Assembly (NCBI GenBank): GCA_029851415.1
Contig: CM056742.1
Location: forward strand, 112,346,246 to 112,410,245
From: Eretmocerus hayati
Lineage: Eukaryota > Arthropoda > Insecta > Hymenoptera > Aphelinidae
DNA length: 64,000 bases
Direction: 5' to 3'
The notes under the pieces were generated by a model, which was not told where the DNA came from, did not search any database, and worked only from the letters and a program-made list of their open reading frames with translations. A program made the position numbers and the translations under genes. Each line of letters begins with the position of its first letter. The stretch's first letter is position 1. Shown here piece by piece: positions 33,004-44,200 of the stretch.

Positions 33004-33757
33004 TATACGTTTGTGTCGTGCGTCGATATGCATGGCTCTGCGTTGACTTATAAGGCAAAGAATTGCAAGTCCTTGCGCCGTCGGTGAAACCAGCCATAGG
33101 AGACCTGATACAATCTGTGCATATTCATGTTTAAGTTCATAATTGAACTTTGTGAGAACAGGACTGGCGTGAGGGAGACGAGGGCGAGACTAGGATAGGC
33201 GTGTGCGCAAGGGCTATATTGCAGTAATGCTCCTCTCTTAGAGCTCCCGACTCCTGCTGGCTCTGCATTTCGGCGGTTAGTGACATGCCGTCTTTCCCTT
33301 TGTGTTGCAGGTCAACAGCTAAGGAAGGATTGAACTCGTGCAGCAGCTGCGGGGCTGGCTGCCACGATTTGGGAGCTGTGCTTGCAGCGCTGGGGTCCAA
33401 CGGCAGCCGGTGCATTGTTGTGGGGGAGCAACTTCAATCAATCACGCTCAGATCGGTGTACAGCTGACCCTGCGGACCGATGCGATCGTCCACCAGCTTC
33501 AGCTGCTGGCCCGCAACGCAGCTTCTGCACTCGAGTGTGCGACCGCGACCTGACGAGCAGCCTGTCGTGCAATGAGCAAGAGCGTCGAGCTGCTCGCTGG
33601 CTCTGAGGACGCTGAGCCTACTCACGGTAATGTATATGCTATTGCTACCTCGACGTGACGTGATAATACTGCCATACCCCATCACTCATGGACTTCGAAG
33701 ATATGCTCTTCAACACTTTTCCTCTCATCTAATGAATGATTTGGTGCTAGTAATGGT
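33004..33757. other. GC-richer stretch, possible decayed exon
   Basis: From about 33280 to 33630 the sequence is markedly GC-richer than its surroundings. TTTGTGTTGCAGG near 33298 resembles a splice acceptor and CACGGTAATG near 33624 a donor. The open frames between them are short and conflicting, and none carries a recognised domain. I do not call a gene. Confidence 0.25.
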
Positions 33758-34107
33758 TGTAGTGTATTGCGAATAGTTACACGTCAGAGTAAAGATGACA
33801 CGCAGTGAAAGGAATGCAAGAAAGATCTTCACAGTATATTAATAGCAAATACGCATCGAACCATATATGGTAGTTTGAAGTCTGGTGAAAGGAGCTTGTA
33901 ACAAGCACGGACTGGTACAGCCAGGTACAGCCAAGTACGAGCTGGTACGCCACAGAGTATAAAAGATGCACCCACTGTATAGCCAGTCAGACGGCACACG
34001 ACCGGCAAGCCATACATACGGCTCCGTGTCCCTTGTATATCAATACTTAATAAAGTAGTTAGACGCCGATCTCATCAAGTGCTTTACACCTTCTCCACAA
34101 TACCACA
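33758..34107 (+). repeat. LTR, inverted copy at the 3' side
   Basis: The 350-bp LTR reads TGTAGTGTATTGCGAATAG... to ...CACAATACCACA on the plus strand. A TATAAAAG-like box (GAGTATAAAAGATGC) lies near 33956 and AATAAA near 34049. By eye it is identical to the reverse complement of 38480-38829. It is followed by TTGGCGACGAGGAT, which is leader sequence, not the polypurine side expected next to a 3' LTR. Confidence 0.9.
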
Positions 34108-34121
34108 TTGGCGACGAGGAT
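34108..34121 (+). other. Inverted leader remnant and rearrangement junction
   Basis: TTGGCGACGAGGAT matches the leader next to the right-hand LTR (on the minus strand). Homology ends after GGAT at 34121, where it joins the 3' part of the integrase sequence. The junction lies within a GACGAGGAT motif that recurs in the leader. Confidence 0.75.
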
Positions 34122-35409
34122 GGGATCTTGTGCGCAAATCTCTTTTGAGAAATAGATTTGCTGGTGTTCTGTTTGTTGTCGAATGTTCCGTGTTCCTATA
34201 ATCACTCAAAAATCTATTTATCGAAAATTCTAGTGAATGACCTTCTTTAATCATTTTGTCTACTTTGTGTTTGACCGTTTTGACAAAATTTTCTGCTGCT
34301 CCGTTAGTAGCAGGATGATAAGGTGCTGAAAATGTATGTTTTATCTTGTATTGCTTCAAATATTTTCCGAATTCGTGGCTCGTTAGTTGTGGACCGTTAT
34401 CGCTCACTATGTGGTGAGGGAGACCATAACGCGAAAAAATTTCGTCTAGCTTTCGTATCAGATTGTACGAAGTTGTGTCCTTTTTCATGTTAATCACTTC
34501 TGGCCATTTGGAATGTGCGTCCACGATGATCAAAAACATAAAATTGTAAAATGGACCCATAAAGTCAATGTGAATACGTGACCAAGGTTGACTAGGCCAT
34601 TGCCACGGTGTAAGTGGTACTTTTCGTGGTTCTGCTCGTGTTGATAGGCAGATTCTACACGAATTCGCAATTCGTTCAATATCTTTATCAATATGTGGCC
34701 ACCAAAAATAATTGCGTGCTATTTGCTTCATCTTTACTATACCAAGATGTGAAGAATGAAGTTCATCGAGTATGTTTCTCTGTAAAGTTTCTGGAATTAT
34801 TATTCTGTAACCCCAAGACAAACATCCTTGTTCAAAGCTCACTTCGTGTCTTCTATGATGAATGCTTTTCTCTATGTCATTCAATGTTTCTATTTTAGGC
34901 CATGACGTCTGTATATATGATATGACCTTTCTCAATATCATGTCGTGTGAAGTTGCTTTTACAACTTTTGGGAAATCAATAATTGTGCATTCATTCTGTA
35001 TAAAATTGATGTTTGTGTATTCTGTTTCGAATACCGGTGTTGTGTCTGCGATCGGTAACCTAGAAAGCGCATCGCAGTTTCCGTTAGCTTTTGATTTTAC
35101 TACTTCGATGGTATATCTGTAGCCTGATAAAAAATATGCCCAGCGTAATAGCCTGCTGTTTAGCATTTTTGACATATCTTTATTGCCAAAAATATATTTC
35201 AAAGCTTCATTGTCAGTTTTCAGAATAATGTGATTCCCGTAAACGTATTGATGAAATTTTTTGAAACCGAAAATGATTGCTCCTGCTTCCTTATCGATTA
35301 TTGCTCTATGTTTCTCGGATTTTGGAATTATTTTGGATGCGAATGCTATAGGTTTCTCAGAACCGTCTTCGTACCTGTGCGACAAAATTGATGACGTCAC
35401 TAGCATCAC
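34122..35409 (-). pseudogene. Gypsy RNase H and integrase
   Basis: The frame from 35409 starts within RNase H: SHRYEDGSEKPIAFASK, then LKTDNEALKYIF and GNCDALSRLP at the domain end. Integrase follows with an HHCC zinc finger (HSSHLGIVKMKQIARNYFWW to SCRICL). The core aspartates are in HIDFMGP and IVSDNGPQL and the glutamate is in NGAAENFVKTVKHK, so the D,D,E triad is intact. The C-terminal region stops at KRDLRTR and runs into the inverted leader and LTR, so the integrase tail is lost. The frame is offset from the upstream protease-RT frame by an indel near 35400. Confidence 0.85.
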
Positions 35410-36724
35410 AGGCCATGACGAGTTTTACGTTTGGATCGTAGATTGCTAAAACTTTATTTGAAGAAATTTCTTTCTTGATCCAATCAAATGCATTCTGACA
35501 TTCGTTTGTCCAAGTCCAATTTTTGTGTTTGATTTGATTATAGAGAGGATAAATGTGTTCCGCTCTATCTGTTAAGAATCTTTCATAAAAGTTTACGAGA
35601 CCTAAAAAAGCTTCTAGTTCCTTCGAATTTTTTGGTGTCGGCGCTTTCGTAATTGCGTCTACCTTAGATTGACTTGGCTTTAGCCCTTCTTTGTCTATAA
35701 CAAAGCCTAGAATTTCAATTTCATCTTTGAAAAAATCACATTTTCCGAGGTTTACGCGTAAGCCTGCGTCTTGCAATCGTTCAAAAATTTGTGTCAGTAC
35801 ATGTAAATGCTCAGAATCTGTTTTTCCTGTGCAATATATATTATCTATATAGATCTCTGTATGATCTATACCTTTCAGGACGTCTTCTAAAATATCCTGT
35901 ACTTCCGCGGGATTTGAGGCTATACCTTCTCCTAAGCGTGTATATCTGTGTAACCCTTCGTGTGAAATAATCGTCAGGGCGTCTTTCGATTCGTCATCGA
36001 GTTGAAATTGCATAAATGCGTGTGTCAGGTCGATCTGAGACCATCTATTCCCTATTCGTAGCGTATGAAAAATTTTCTCTTTCAGAGGAATGGGATGTCT
36101 TTTGATTATTAATTGTGGATTAACCGTCATTTTGAAATTTCCACAGATGCGTACCTCACCATTCTTTTTCAGAACTGGGATAATGGGTGTTGCCCATTTA
36201 CTACAGGAAACCGGTTCTAGATTGCCTAGTTTCACAAGTCTGTCTAACTCTTTGGAGATTTTCTCTGTTAAAGCGAATGGCACGTGATATGGCTTCATTT
36301 GTATCGGTTTTGCGTCTTCTTTAAAGACCAAATGTATCTTCCTACCTTTGTAACACCCTTGAGTGTTCGAAAAAAGGATTGGAAATTTTTCAAGTATTTG
36401 CTTTCTGATGTCCTCACTCTGTATTTGTAGAATATTCGAGGAATTTGTATTTTTCCATAATTTTAACGGCCAAAGTCCAAAAGCTGCTAGCCATTGTCTA
36501 CCCAACAAAATTGGTCCTTTGCCTTTAATAACGTAGATGTCCAAAATTTTACTCATTCCATTCAATACTATTTTTAATGATTCTAGTTTTCCAATAGGAT
36601 GAAGTGGTGTTCCACCGTAACTCTTGAGTTTGAGATCACATTCTCTCAGTGGTAATTTTGGAAAGATTTTATTCTTATCGGTTTCGGATATGACTGAAAC
36701 ATATGTACCTGTATCTAATTCCAT
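35357..36724 (-). pseudogene. Gypsy protease and reverse transcriptase
   Basis: Protease retains the DTG active site (MELDTGTYVSVIS). RT phrases are IIPVLKKNGEVRICGNFKMT, then RHPIPLKEKIFHTLRIGNRW, then SQIDLTHAFMQFQLDD with the first catalytic Asp. Next is TEIYIDNIYCTGKT. In it the usual Y-x-D-D box reads Y-I-D-N, so the second catalytic Asp is replaced by Asn. GFVIDKEGLKPSQSKVDAI and the AFLGLVNFYERFL connection follow. The frame is the same as gag upstream, so gag and pol were one continuous frame. It leaves the RNase H frame near 35400. Confidence 0.85.
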
Positions 36725-37282
36725 TTTGACTTGAATATTATCTATTGTTAAGTCAAAATATAATGGTTCTGCTTTGATGTTTTGTCAAGAACATTCTGAT
36801 ATTTGGAAAAAATCTGTGTTTGAAACCGTATCTTCATCATCCGATTCAGTTTGTAGAACTTTTACTTGCTTATTACGTTCATCCCGATTGTCTCTATTCT
36901 CAAAACGATTTTTACTGAACTTACCAAAAATTTTGTTCTTTCCATGTTTTTTGATACATGCTTTTTCGAGATGCCCTTGATTCTGACAAAAAGTGCATTT
37001 TCTGTCTCTGTAACGACAGTCTTTTGTGTAGTGGCTATTGCCTATTCCGCAACAATAACAAAATTTTGTGCGCGATCTATTATTAAATTCGCTTTTACCT
37101 GTCTGAGTAACTTTACTCGTTGGCTTGTTGTATCGATGTGCTGCGACGTGTTGAATTGAAGTGTTGCTTCGATGTCGTTCAGTAGTTGCTGCATCTCTCG
37201 CTGCTGCTTCACGAGTGGTAGCAATTTCTACTGCTTTTGAGTAAGTGAGATCTTTATCGCTGAATAGTGCGACTCTGGTACT
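36725..37282 (-). pseudogene. Gypsy nucleocapsid region
   Basis: In the same minus frame as gag and protease this segment has two CX2CX4HX4C-like knuckles, CYCCGIGNSHYTKDC and CTFCQNQGHLEKAC, then a basic stretch KKHGKNKIFGKFSKNRF. An in-frame TGA lies at 37283-37285, just before the region, and another at 36785-36787. Zinc knuckles bind element RNA during packaging. Confidence 0.75.
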
Positions 37283-38050
37283 TCAATCCGTGAGACCTGT
37301 GACCAGTTGGTCACACAGCGCGTCGTTCAAGTCCGTAAAATCGCAGTTTATGGTCAATTCTTTCAGCCGTGCGATATACTCTGCTATAGATTCGCCTGCA
37401 TTTTGATGAGCTTGACGAAATTTGCTCCGTTCCATGCGTTTGCTTTTTTTCGGGCATAAATGAGCTGACATTAAAAGTTTTATCTCCTCAAATTTCTTGG
37501 TTTTTGGGAGGTTCGGTGCTGCTAAATCTTTGATCAGCTTGTATGTTTCTGATCCGCATTTCGTTAACAAAGTTGCTACCTGTTTATCATCTGATGTAAT
37601 ATCATTTGCCGTAAAATAGAGTTCCATGCGTTCAATGTAGTCATCCCAGGATTGCTTGTTTTTATGGAATTCCATTGATTCTATCATATCTGTATTTGGG
37701 CTGGAAACTTGTTCTTGTACCGTTTGAGTTTCTGCAGATATGCTGTTTTGTTGGGGTGCCTTAGCCAGTGGTGTTAAAGCTTGTTCAGTTTGTCCACTCG
37801 ATTCTGTTTCTTCTGGTACTACAACCCGTAATCCTTCTTTAGAAATATTGACTTCTTTAGTTTTTGCTGAGAACTGTACGCTGCGTATTTTTCTTGCTAT
37901 TGACCTCAGAATTTCTAATGAGACCAAATTGAGATGGAGTTTTACCGGAAATTTTGCCAATAATTCGATCAATTCTTGTTTAGTAAATGTTTGAATCGTT
38001 AAATCTGTAAAGTCTGGATGATCACCTGGAGGTATTTCCACAGTAGTCAT
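37283..38050 (-). pseudogene. Gypsy gag (capsid region)
   Basis: The frame opens MTTVEIPPGDHPDFTDLTIQ. The capsid-like core includes SWDDYIERMELYFTANDI, then LLTKCGSETYKLIKDLAAP, then FRQAHQNAGESIAEYIARLK and DALCDQLVTGLTD. These follow the retrotransposon gag pattern (W..Y..R.E.YF..N, F..R.Q...ES...Y...L). It ends at a premature TGA but the same frame continues as nucleocapsid, so this is a nonsense mutation or a readthrough site rather than a natural gag end. Confidence 0.85.
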
Positions 38051-38284
38051 AAATGCTAAATTACGACCAACTTTATGGCTGGCTCTCTTACCACTCTTGC
38101 CTTGATTCGATGTTTTGATGTATATTTATGGGACCAAGCTGTTTGTAGGCGCTCACCTTATGCGTTGATTTGGGACCTGTATGTATATGCTGCGGGGACC
38201 TCTCTCCTCTCTAGCTTCTCTCTGTATCCACGTTCAGTGGCTGTATGCTGCGGGGGACCTTTCTCCTCACTCCAGCTGCGCTCT

Positions 38285-38479
38285 GTTGTGTTATCCTCGT
38301 CGGATGGCTTTTAATTTTTCTGTATATCCTCGTCGAATCTCTCTTCTACTATCTTCGTCAGATAGATTGATGCTTTTGATATGCTGTATATATCCTCGTC
38401 GGATGTCTGTACTGCTTATCCTCGTCGGATTTGCTTCCTTTTATACTCGTCGGATTCCTTCTTTTATCCTCGTCGCCAA
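38285..38479 (-). repeat. Gypsy leader with iterated ATCCGACGAGGAT motifs
   Basis: Immediately inside the right LTR the minus strand reads TTGGCGACGAGGAT, the likely primer-binding region. It is followed by six further copies of an ATCCGACGAGGAT-like motif spaced 23-41 bp apart. On the plus strand they start at about 38292, 38326, 38351, 38392, 38418, 38443 and 38466. Two copies are degenerate (ATCTTCGTCAGAT, ATACTCGTCGGAT). The tRNA primer is not assigned. Confidence 0.7.
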
Positions 38480-38829
38480 TGTGGTATTGTGGAGAAGGTG
38501 TAAAGCACTTGATGAGATCGGCGTCTAACTACTTTATTAAGTATTGATATACAAGGGACACGGAGCCGTATGTATGGCTTGCCGGTCGTGTGCCGTCTGA
38601 CTGGCTATACAGTGGGTGCATCTTTTATACTCTGTGGCGTACCAGCTCGTACTTGGCTGTACCTGGCTGTACCAGTCCGTGCTTGTTACAAGCTCCTTTC
38701 ACCAGACTTCAAACTACCATATATGGTTCGATGCGTATTTGCTATTAATATACTGTGAAGATCTTTCTTGCATTCCTTTCACTGCGTGTCATCTTTACTC
38801 TGACGTGTAACTATTCGCAATACACTACA
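38480..38829 (-). repeat. LTR, 5' copy of the gypsy element
   Basis: A 350-bp LTR on the minus strand starts TGTAGTGTATTGCG at 38829 and ends ATACCACA at 38480. It is correctly oriented for the minus-strand internal region and adjacent to its leader. No difference from 33758-34107 was seen by eye. Confidence 0.9.
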
Positions 38830-39739
38830 ATGATGGTGATGAGTAACATTTAAGTAAACTGCATTAATTGCTTCAAGACAGAATTTCGTAGATAGTTATT
38901 ACAAGTGTGCTGGATCTATCACAACATCTGAAGCATGGCGTGTATCAGTCATTGAGTCATATTTGTATGATTCTGTTACATCTCGAAAAAATATACACGT
39001 CAAAAGTGTGGTAGTACATTGAAGTTGATTTTTCAATTCCAAATCACAAGATAACTTCAAAATTTTGCATGAATTTGAAAAAATCCGAAAGGAGAAGATA
39101 GAATAGCTCATTCTATATCCAACGATGAACTCCCCCGTTGCCCAAACATCCTCCAGGATCCCCAGATCGTTCTCGTCGTCTCCTCAAGCAGCGTCGACTC
39201 GAGACCTCGTGGCAATTTCTGGGTTAGCCTGCACTCCGGACTATGTCGCAGGATGCCCTAACCACACTGCCGATGGGCTAATGCTCTGAACGAGCAATCA
39301 AGGTTAGAAGGAACCACATCCGAATCCGGCAGGAAAAGCAGTAAAGTCCCCGCTGCTTGAGGTATTGATTGTCGCCGCTGGTCGCCTGAGGAAACTGCCG
39401 CCCGCTTATGGCCGCCATATCCGGTCGCCGCCTTTCCAATTCCACCCACTTCACTTTCACAAACTCAGCTTCGATTCGGCTCAAAGGACCACACGTTTGA
39501 TTAAGGAGCCGGTGAATAAATAATTCCAGTGACTCAAATTGGTTAAACTTCCTAAAACATGAATAAGATTATTGCCTATAGTTTGACATGCTAAAGCGAG
39601 GTGTAGCGGGCGATGGCTGGACGAGAGCTGGCGAGAGTCACGGAAAGTGGCAAACGTGACGGCACAGAGCTGGAGCGCGAACTCAAAATGGCGGAAGCGC
39701 GCCAGAATTCGGATTGAATACAATAGATTGATATGAAAC
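38830..39739. other. No gene recognised; GC-richer part 39120-39480
   Basis: The first half is AT-rich. The part 39120-39480 is GC-richer, with GTCGCCGCTGGTCGCC and GGCCGCCATATCCGGTCGCC. It may be remains of the gypsy fragment that follows, but no domain is visible. Confidence 0.35.
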
Positions 39740-40489
39740 TGAACAGCATCCATTTGCAGTATAGGATATGCATTTTTGCGTGACATATCATTTAATTTTT
39801 GGTAGTCAACACAAAAGCGATATTTGCCATTAGATTTCCTAACCATTACTACGGGGCTAAACCATACGCTTGTCGATTTTCTGATTACTCCGAGTTGGAG
39901 CATTTTCCGGACTTGATTCTGCATTTCGTCCGCGATCCATTTGGATACCGGGTAATATTTTTGTTTGATCGGTCGACATGACTCGACGACGATCTCATGT
40001 TCAATCCAGTCCGTGGAACCAATACTTGGACCATGTACTACTATATTTCGATCTAACACGTCATCTAACAATTCGCGCTGCTTATCAGTGAGATCTTCAA
40101 TCCCGATTGAAGCGAGGTTGGCTGTATTTAAATCGCCCTGAGGTGCGAACTCAACAGTCGAAGGGTCTGATGGGCCCTTCTCGCCTTTCACTGTCACAAT
40201 ACTTCCTCCAGGAACAAAGATTGCATTGGAAGAATATGCGAAGAATATGCCGATTTTCCATAAATGATCATTGCAGTTCCTTTCTTTACACAAGCAACTT
40301 CTATTCGCAATTTGGTTCGCGCTACCGGTCGCGCTAATCCACCAGTTGCTCAACGGCAGTGTGGGCCTCGATGAGGTGACACACAAACTCCAATTGCTAC
40401 AGCTGGTTGTACATTGATTGGTCTGACAGCTGTTCGAGATGCGCCAGTGTCGTACAAAGCTCGAACACAGATCCTAAATTTGTTTTGAG
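39740..40489 (-). pseudogene. Second gypsy fragment: protease and RT N-terminus
   Basis: Near 40430 one minus frame reads VRALYDTGASRTAV, an aspartic protease active site (DTGAS). After a frame change a 301-codon frame includes GGSIVTVKGEKGPS, then IEHEIVVESCRPIKQKYYPV, then QVRKMLQLGVIRKSTSVWFS, then PVVMVRKSNGKYRFCVDYQK and NAYPILQMDA. These are the start of Ty3/gypsy reverse transcriptase. Homology ends at about 39740, before the catalytic aspartates. It differs in sequence from the 33.8-38.8 kb element, so it is a distinct family. No LTR was found. Confidence 0.8.
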
Positions 40490-41458
40490 CCACCAGCGAG
40501 GATGATCGGCAAGTGGTTTATCATTGTAATATTCAGTTGATCGGCTCAGAGAGTCCGTGTAATATGAGGATATCTCTGAAACTTTTGATTTTCGGCCTCA
40601 AAAAGTGTCACAGCGGTGGAAATCGAGATATACGGCAAGAGCTTGTTATTGAGCAAGCACGATTGTTTGAATATGAGGATTGTATACAATCAGGTGTTAC
40701 AATGTAGTGAGAAAAGTCAGAATTGGAATATAGTGAACGCTCCACCAATGGTTTGATCATTTATCGATGCAATTTTCACAAAATTGATCGTTCTCTTTTT
40801 CGTTTCATCCGGTTTTCTGGCTTTCCTGTCAAAGCACATAGGTCTACAGCAGCTCAATTCTTCCTTTTTACCATGGAGAATACGATCAAGATTCTCAGCA
40901 GTGTCTCTAGATTACCCTCTACGAACTGTAGCGTCAAGAATTTTTTCCCAAAAACCTGTGACACTGACATCTGTACGTGTCACGGCTGAGCACAGTGAGG
41001 CACACCTTCCTCCAACAGAAGAATCGTGACTTTGGAGTTTCAGAAATCAGTCTGAGAAGTTACAGATTTGATCAGAAACGCTCCACTCACGAGAGCCTGC
41101 CAAATTTCAAGAGTCTGACACTGTGACACGTAAATTCCTCGTTTTTCGAGTGTTTCCTCGCACAAGATTGACTCTAGTATCTCCCTACATGCACCAATCA
41201 AGCTCTAACTTATTGACCACTTTCAGGATATTCAGCCGAAGATAGTTTGACAGGTTAGACCTGAAGAAACGTCCTATAACCCGTTTGGCTGAGCTGTGAC
41301 AGCAAATGTCAAAAGTTTTAGAGATATCCTCATATATTCCTGGTTGTTGGTCATTGACCGACCTGTGACCAGAGATCATACTCTCATTAGGAGCGGTGGA
41401 GGCCTCACCTAGTCTCCTCCTCTTTTTTCGCTTTTTGCTCTTTCGAAAAGGAAGTAAT
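40490..41458. other. No confirmed gene; one basic open frame
   Basis: A minus-strand open frame at 41185-41511 (108 codons) contains a very basic run, FRKSKKRKKRRRL, resembling a nuclear localisation signal. No domain is recognised. Its 5' part runs into the tandem duplication at 41459-42845. It might be part of a decayed gene, but the support is weak. Confidence 0.25.
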
Positions 41459-42845
41459 GTATCGGTGCGGAAATTTTCGCTCAAAATTTTTTTGATTTTC
41501 TCATTTTTCACCCCCTAGTTTAACTTTTATCCAAAATCCATCCTCACCATCTTGTTCTACTTGCCAGAATCTATCGAATAGTACCCCTATATTTCCCCTA
41601 TCTTATATACAACGCTCTCCGTGAATTATTCTGGAAAACATCTTGTTCATGTCCGTATGTGCGTGTGTTTGTATGTTGTCTTCTCTTTGTCACGAGATAT
41701 GTCTTGAACCCCTCAATCAAATCTTTTGAAATCCCGAGGTTCTACTCTCAATGAATTAGTGATGGTCCCAGTCTATTGACAATTTCATACTCTCATCACA
41801 CCTTCTTCCACGTTCAATTGATTGCCTGGATTTCAACACTATTCTCAGATCCAGTTGGTCCAAACGTTCTAGCATCTCCTACCCACAGTACAAACTGTCA
41901 CTCAATGTTGTCCAAGTATTACTTGATCATTCTCACGAGATTGGTTAATACAGAATTCTGATTAGTCTTTCCATTTTTGGAAAAAAAATGTTCTCATTTT
42001 TGCTCCTATGTCACTCCAAATTTCCGTTCCCTTTCAATCTCTTTGGAATCCTGAGGCATTGTTCAACCCCCTCAGGTTATGGTCCCAGTCCTTCTTGAGC
42101 CTCATCCACTCATTCATTTCGCCTCTACAAACCTTTTCTTCTTGAATTTCAATATCGGTAAGGAAATTTTTGCTGAGAATTTTTTGAATCTCCTATTTTT
42201 CAACCCCTAATTTCACTTTTATCCAAAATCTACCTGAACCATCTTATTTTACTCGCCAAAATCTTTAGAATAGTACCTCTATACTTTCCTCATCTTATAC
42301 AAAATGCTCTCCGTGAATTATGTTCACAAACACCACATGTCGGTATTCACCTGTGTCTGTATGTTGTTTTCTCTGTGTCACGCAAATACTCCTGAACCTC
42401 TGGATCAATCTCCTTAGAATCCCGGGTTTTACATTGGATCGATCAGTGATGGTCCCAATCTATTGACAGCTCCATACTCTCATTACACCTTCTCTCACGT
42501 TCAATTGATCGCCTGAATTTCAACATCATTTTCACACACTGTTTCTCCAAACGTTCTAGTACCGCTTATTAATAGTATAAACTGTCGCTCGTCATCGTCC
42601 GAGTATTCTTCAATCATTCTGAAGAGATTGGTGAATACAGAATCTTGATTAGTGTTTCTATTTTTGCAGAGAACATTTTTCATTTTTCCTTCTATGTGAC
42701 TCGGAATTTCGATACCACTTCCAGCGATCTCTTCGAAATTCTGAGGCATTGTTCAACTCCCTCCGGAAATGGTTCCAGTTCTTTTTGAGCCTCATCGACT
42801 CATTTATTCCACCCCTACAAAACTTTTTTACCCTGAATTTTGATA
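41459..42845. repeat. Tandem duplication, two units of about 692 bp
   Basis: Unit 1 is about 41459-42150 and unit 2 about 42151-42845. They share long diverged blocks such as GTATCGGT..GGAAATTTT(C/T)GCT, CACTTTTATCCAAAATC, GCTCTCCGTGAATTAT, GATGGTCCCA and CTGAGGCATTGTTCAA. Divergence by eye is roughly 15-20 percent. On the minus strand unit 2 has an 82-codon frame (42501-42749, starting MPQNFEEIAGSG). In unit 1 the equivalent frame keeps similar residues (NQNSVLTNLVRMI) but contains stops. Confidence 0.7.
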
Positions 42846-43572
42846 TGAACATTCCCTTTCCTTCGCATATTTTCATGATCATTCAACTACTTTTTCTTAT
42901 TCTCTCTGAATCATCTCCCTAATAAAATAGAGATACTCTGACATCATTCCCATCTTCCTGTAATCAAGATGCCCTTCTTATAACTAAACTCATGAAAATT
43001 TCTATATTTAATTTGTCCAAGGTCTCCATCTCTCTTATCTCAATAAAATTCTATGGATGACTACTCTCATGTTGATTCCTCATCCTGAAAATATTTGTCT
43101 ATATGGCATATTAATTCCATTTCTCCCCCAATCAATGACAAAGACGCGCTCATCATAGTGACATCACTGTAACACACTACAATCACATCCCGATTTCTAT
43201 GATATCCTAAGCCTAAACAAACGAACCGTCACCTATTTTGCCTTTAGAACAATACCTTACTCGGAAAATGTACAAAAACAAAATATGATAGTTCATGTGG
43301 AGTATGGGCGTCCGTGTACGCTATTACAATTGTAAGTGGAAAAGATCTATCAAAAACAAAATACTCAGAGGATATACGATCCATGCGAAGTCATTTCATG
43401 CAAATGATAGAATATGGATTGATGCTGGAGTAATTCGCTGGCAAGTAAATCATGTACATTTTAAAATTGAGAGTATATATTTTTTCCAGGAATGTTTCGG
43501 ATATCCATATTAAATTGTTGTAGACATACATTTTTGATCATTTTTTATAGTTTTAAGGGAAATGTGTATAAA
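42846..43572. other. No feature recognised
   Basis: AT-rich sequence without a supported gene or repeat. Confidence 0.45.
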
Positions 43573-44055
43573 ATATTGGTCACGCGAGTCACATTGTTCA
43601 CTTTTTCACAGCAGTTTTAAATTCTAAATTGGATAGTCGTTAAATGGTTTGATGACCGTTTGCTCACATGTGTGCATGTATGTGACATCGCGTGATGTCC
43701 CTACCTCTTGAAATTCGTGTGCTTGCTTGAGTTCGGCTTTTTGGTTGGCCCGGGAGCCGCTAATTTTTCAGTTCAGCGCACGACAGCGCAACAGAAAGAT
43801 CAAGATCTCTTTCAGTTTTCGTGCGATGTTCCCGCCTTTTGCGGCATCGCAAACTTTCCCCGAGCCTCGGACGGACCCCGGATTTTCTATATTTCGATCC
43901 ATGGAATTAGTTTAGTTTTAGTTCAGCTCAGGTTCCTCTGAATGAAGAGAACCTCATTTTTTTACTAAAATTCGCGAGTGTTTATTTCAAGTTTTCACCT
44001 CAGACCTTCCTCAGAATCGCAAAGTGCACTTCATCATATTTTTTACGATGCACAC
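43573..44055 (+). repeat. Dispersed repeat, about 480 bp, copy 2
   Basis: Reverse complement of 15553-16033. Homology runs from GTCACGCGAGTCA near 43578 to TTTTTTACGATGCACACCACC near 44055. The two copies differ by scattered substitutions and a few small indels. Confidence 0.7.
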
Positions 44056-44200
44056 CACCAAATATTCTGAATAATTTCGGGCAATGAAAATTGTTGAAGA
44101 AAATGCTGATGACATTAGATTCGTTCAACGGTTCATAATAGGATCATTCGAAAGAGAAACTGGTTGAATGAAAAATTCAACCAGCTGGTTGAATAGACTA

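Larger units (their letters stand above)
33758..38829 (-). mobile_element. Ty3/gypsy element with head-to-head (inverted) LTRs
   Basis: The internal coding order on the minus strand is gag, nucleocapsid, protease, RT, RNase H, integrase. At the right (5' for the element) lies a normally oriented 350-bp LTR followed by the leader. At the left, where a 3' LTR in the same orientation is expected, the 350-bp LTR is present but inverted and still carries the start of the leader (34108-34121). Both outer termini are therefore U3-type TGTAGTG ends. Flanks are ATGGT (33753-33757) and ATGAT (38830-38834), a near-match consistent with a 5-bp target duplication. Coding sequence is broken by two TGA stops, a frameshift and a changed RT catalytic residue. 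Confidence 0.85.

Noticed and set aside
33285..33685. Host gene exon
   Set aside because: Splice-like ends and GC content are suggestive, but the three frames conflict and are short. Kept only as a low-confidence note.
33829..38810. Identical open frames of 62 and 64 codons at both ends of the gypsy element
   Set aside because: They lie in the LTRs and simply reflect LTR identity.
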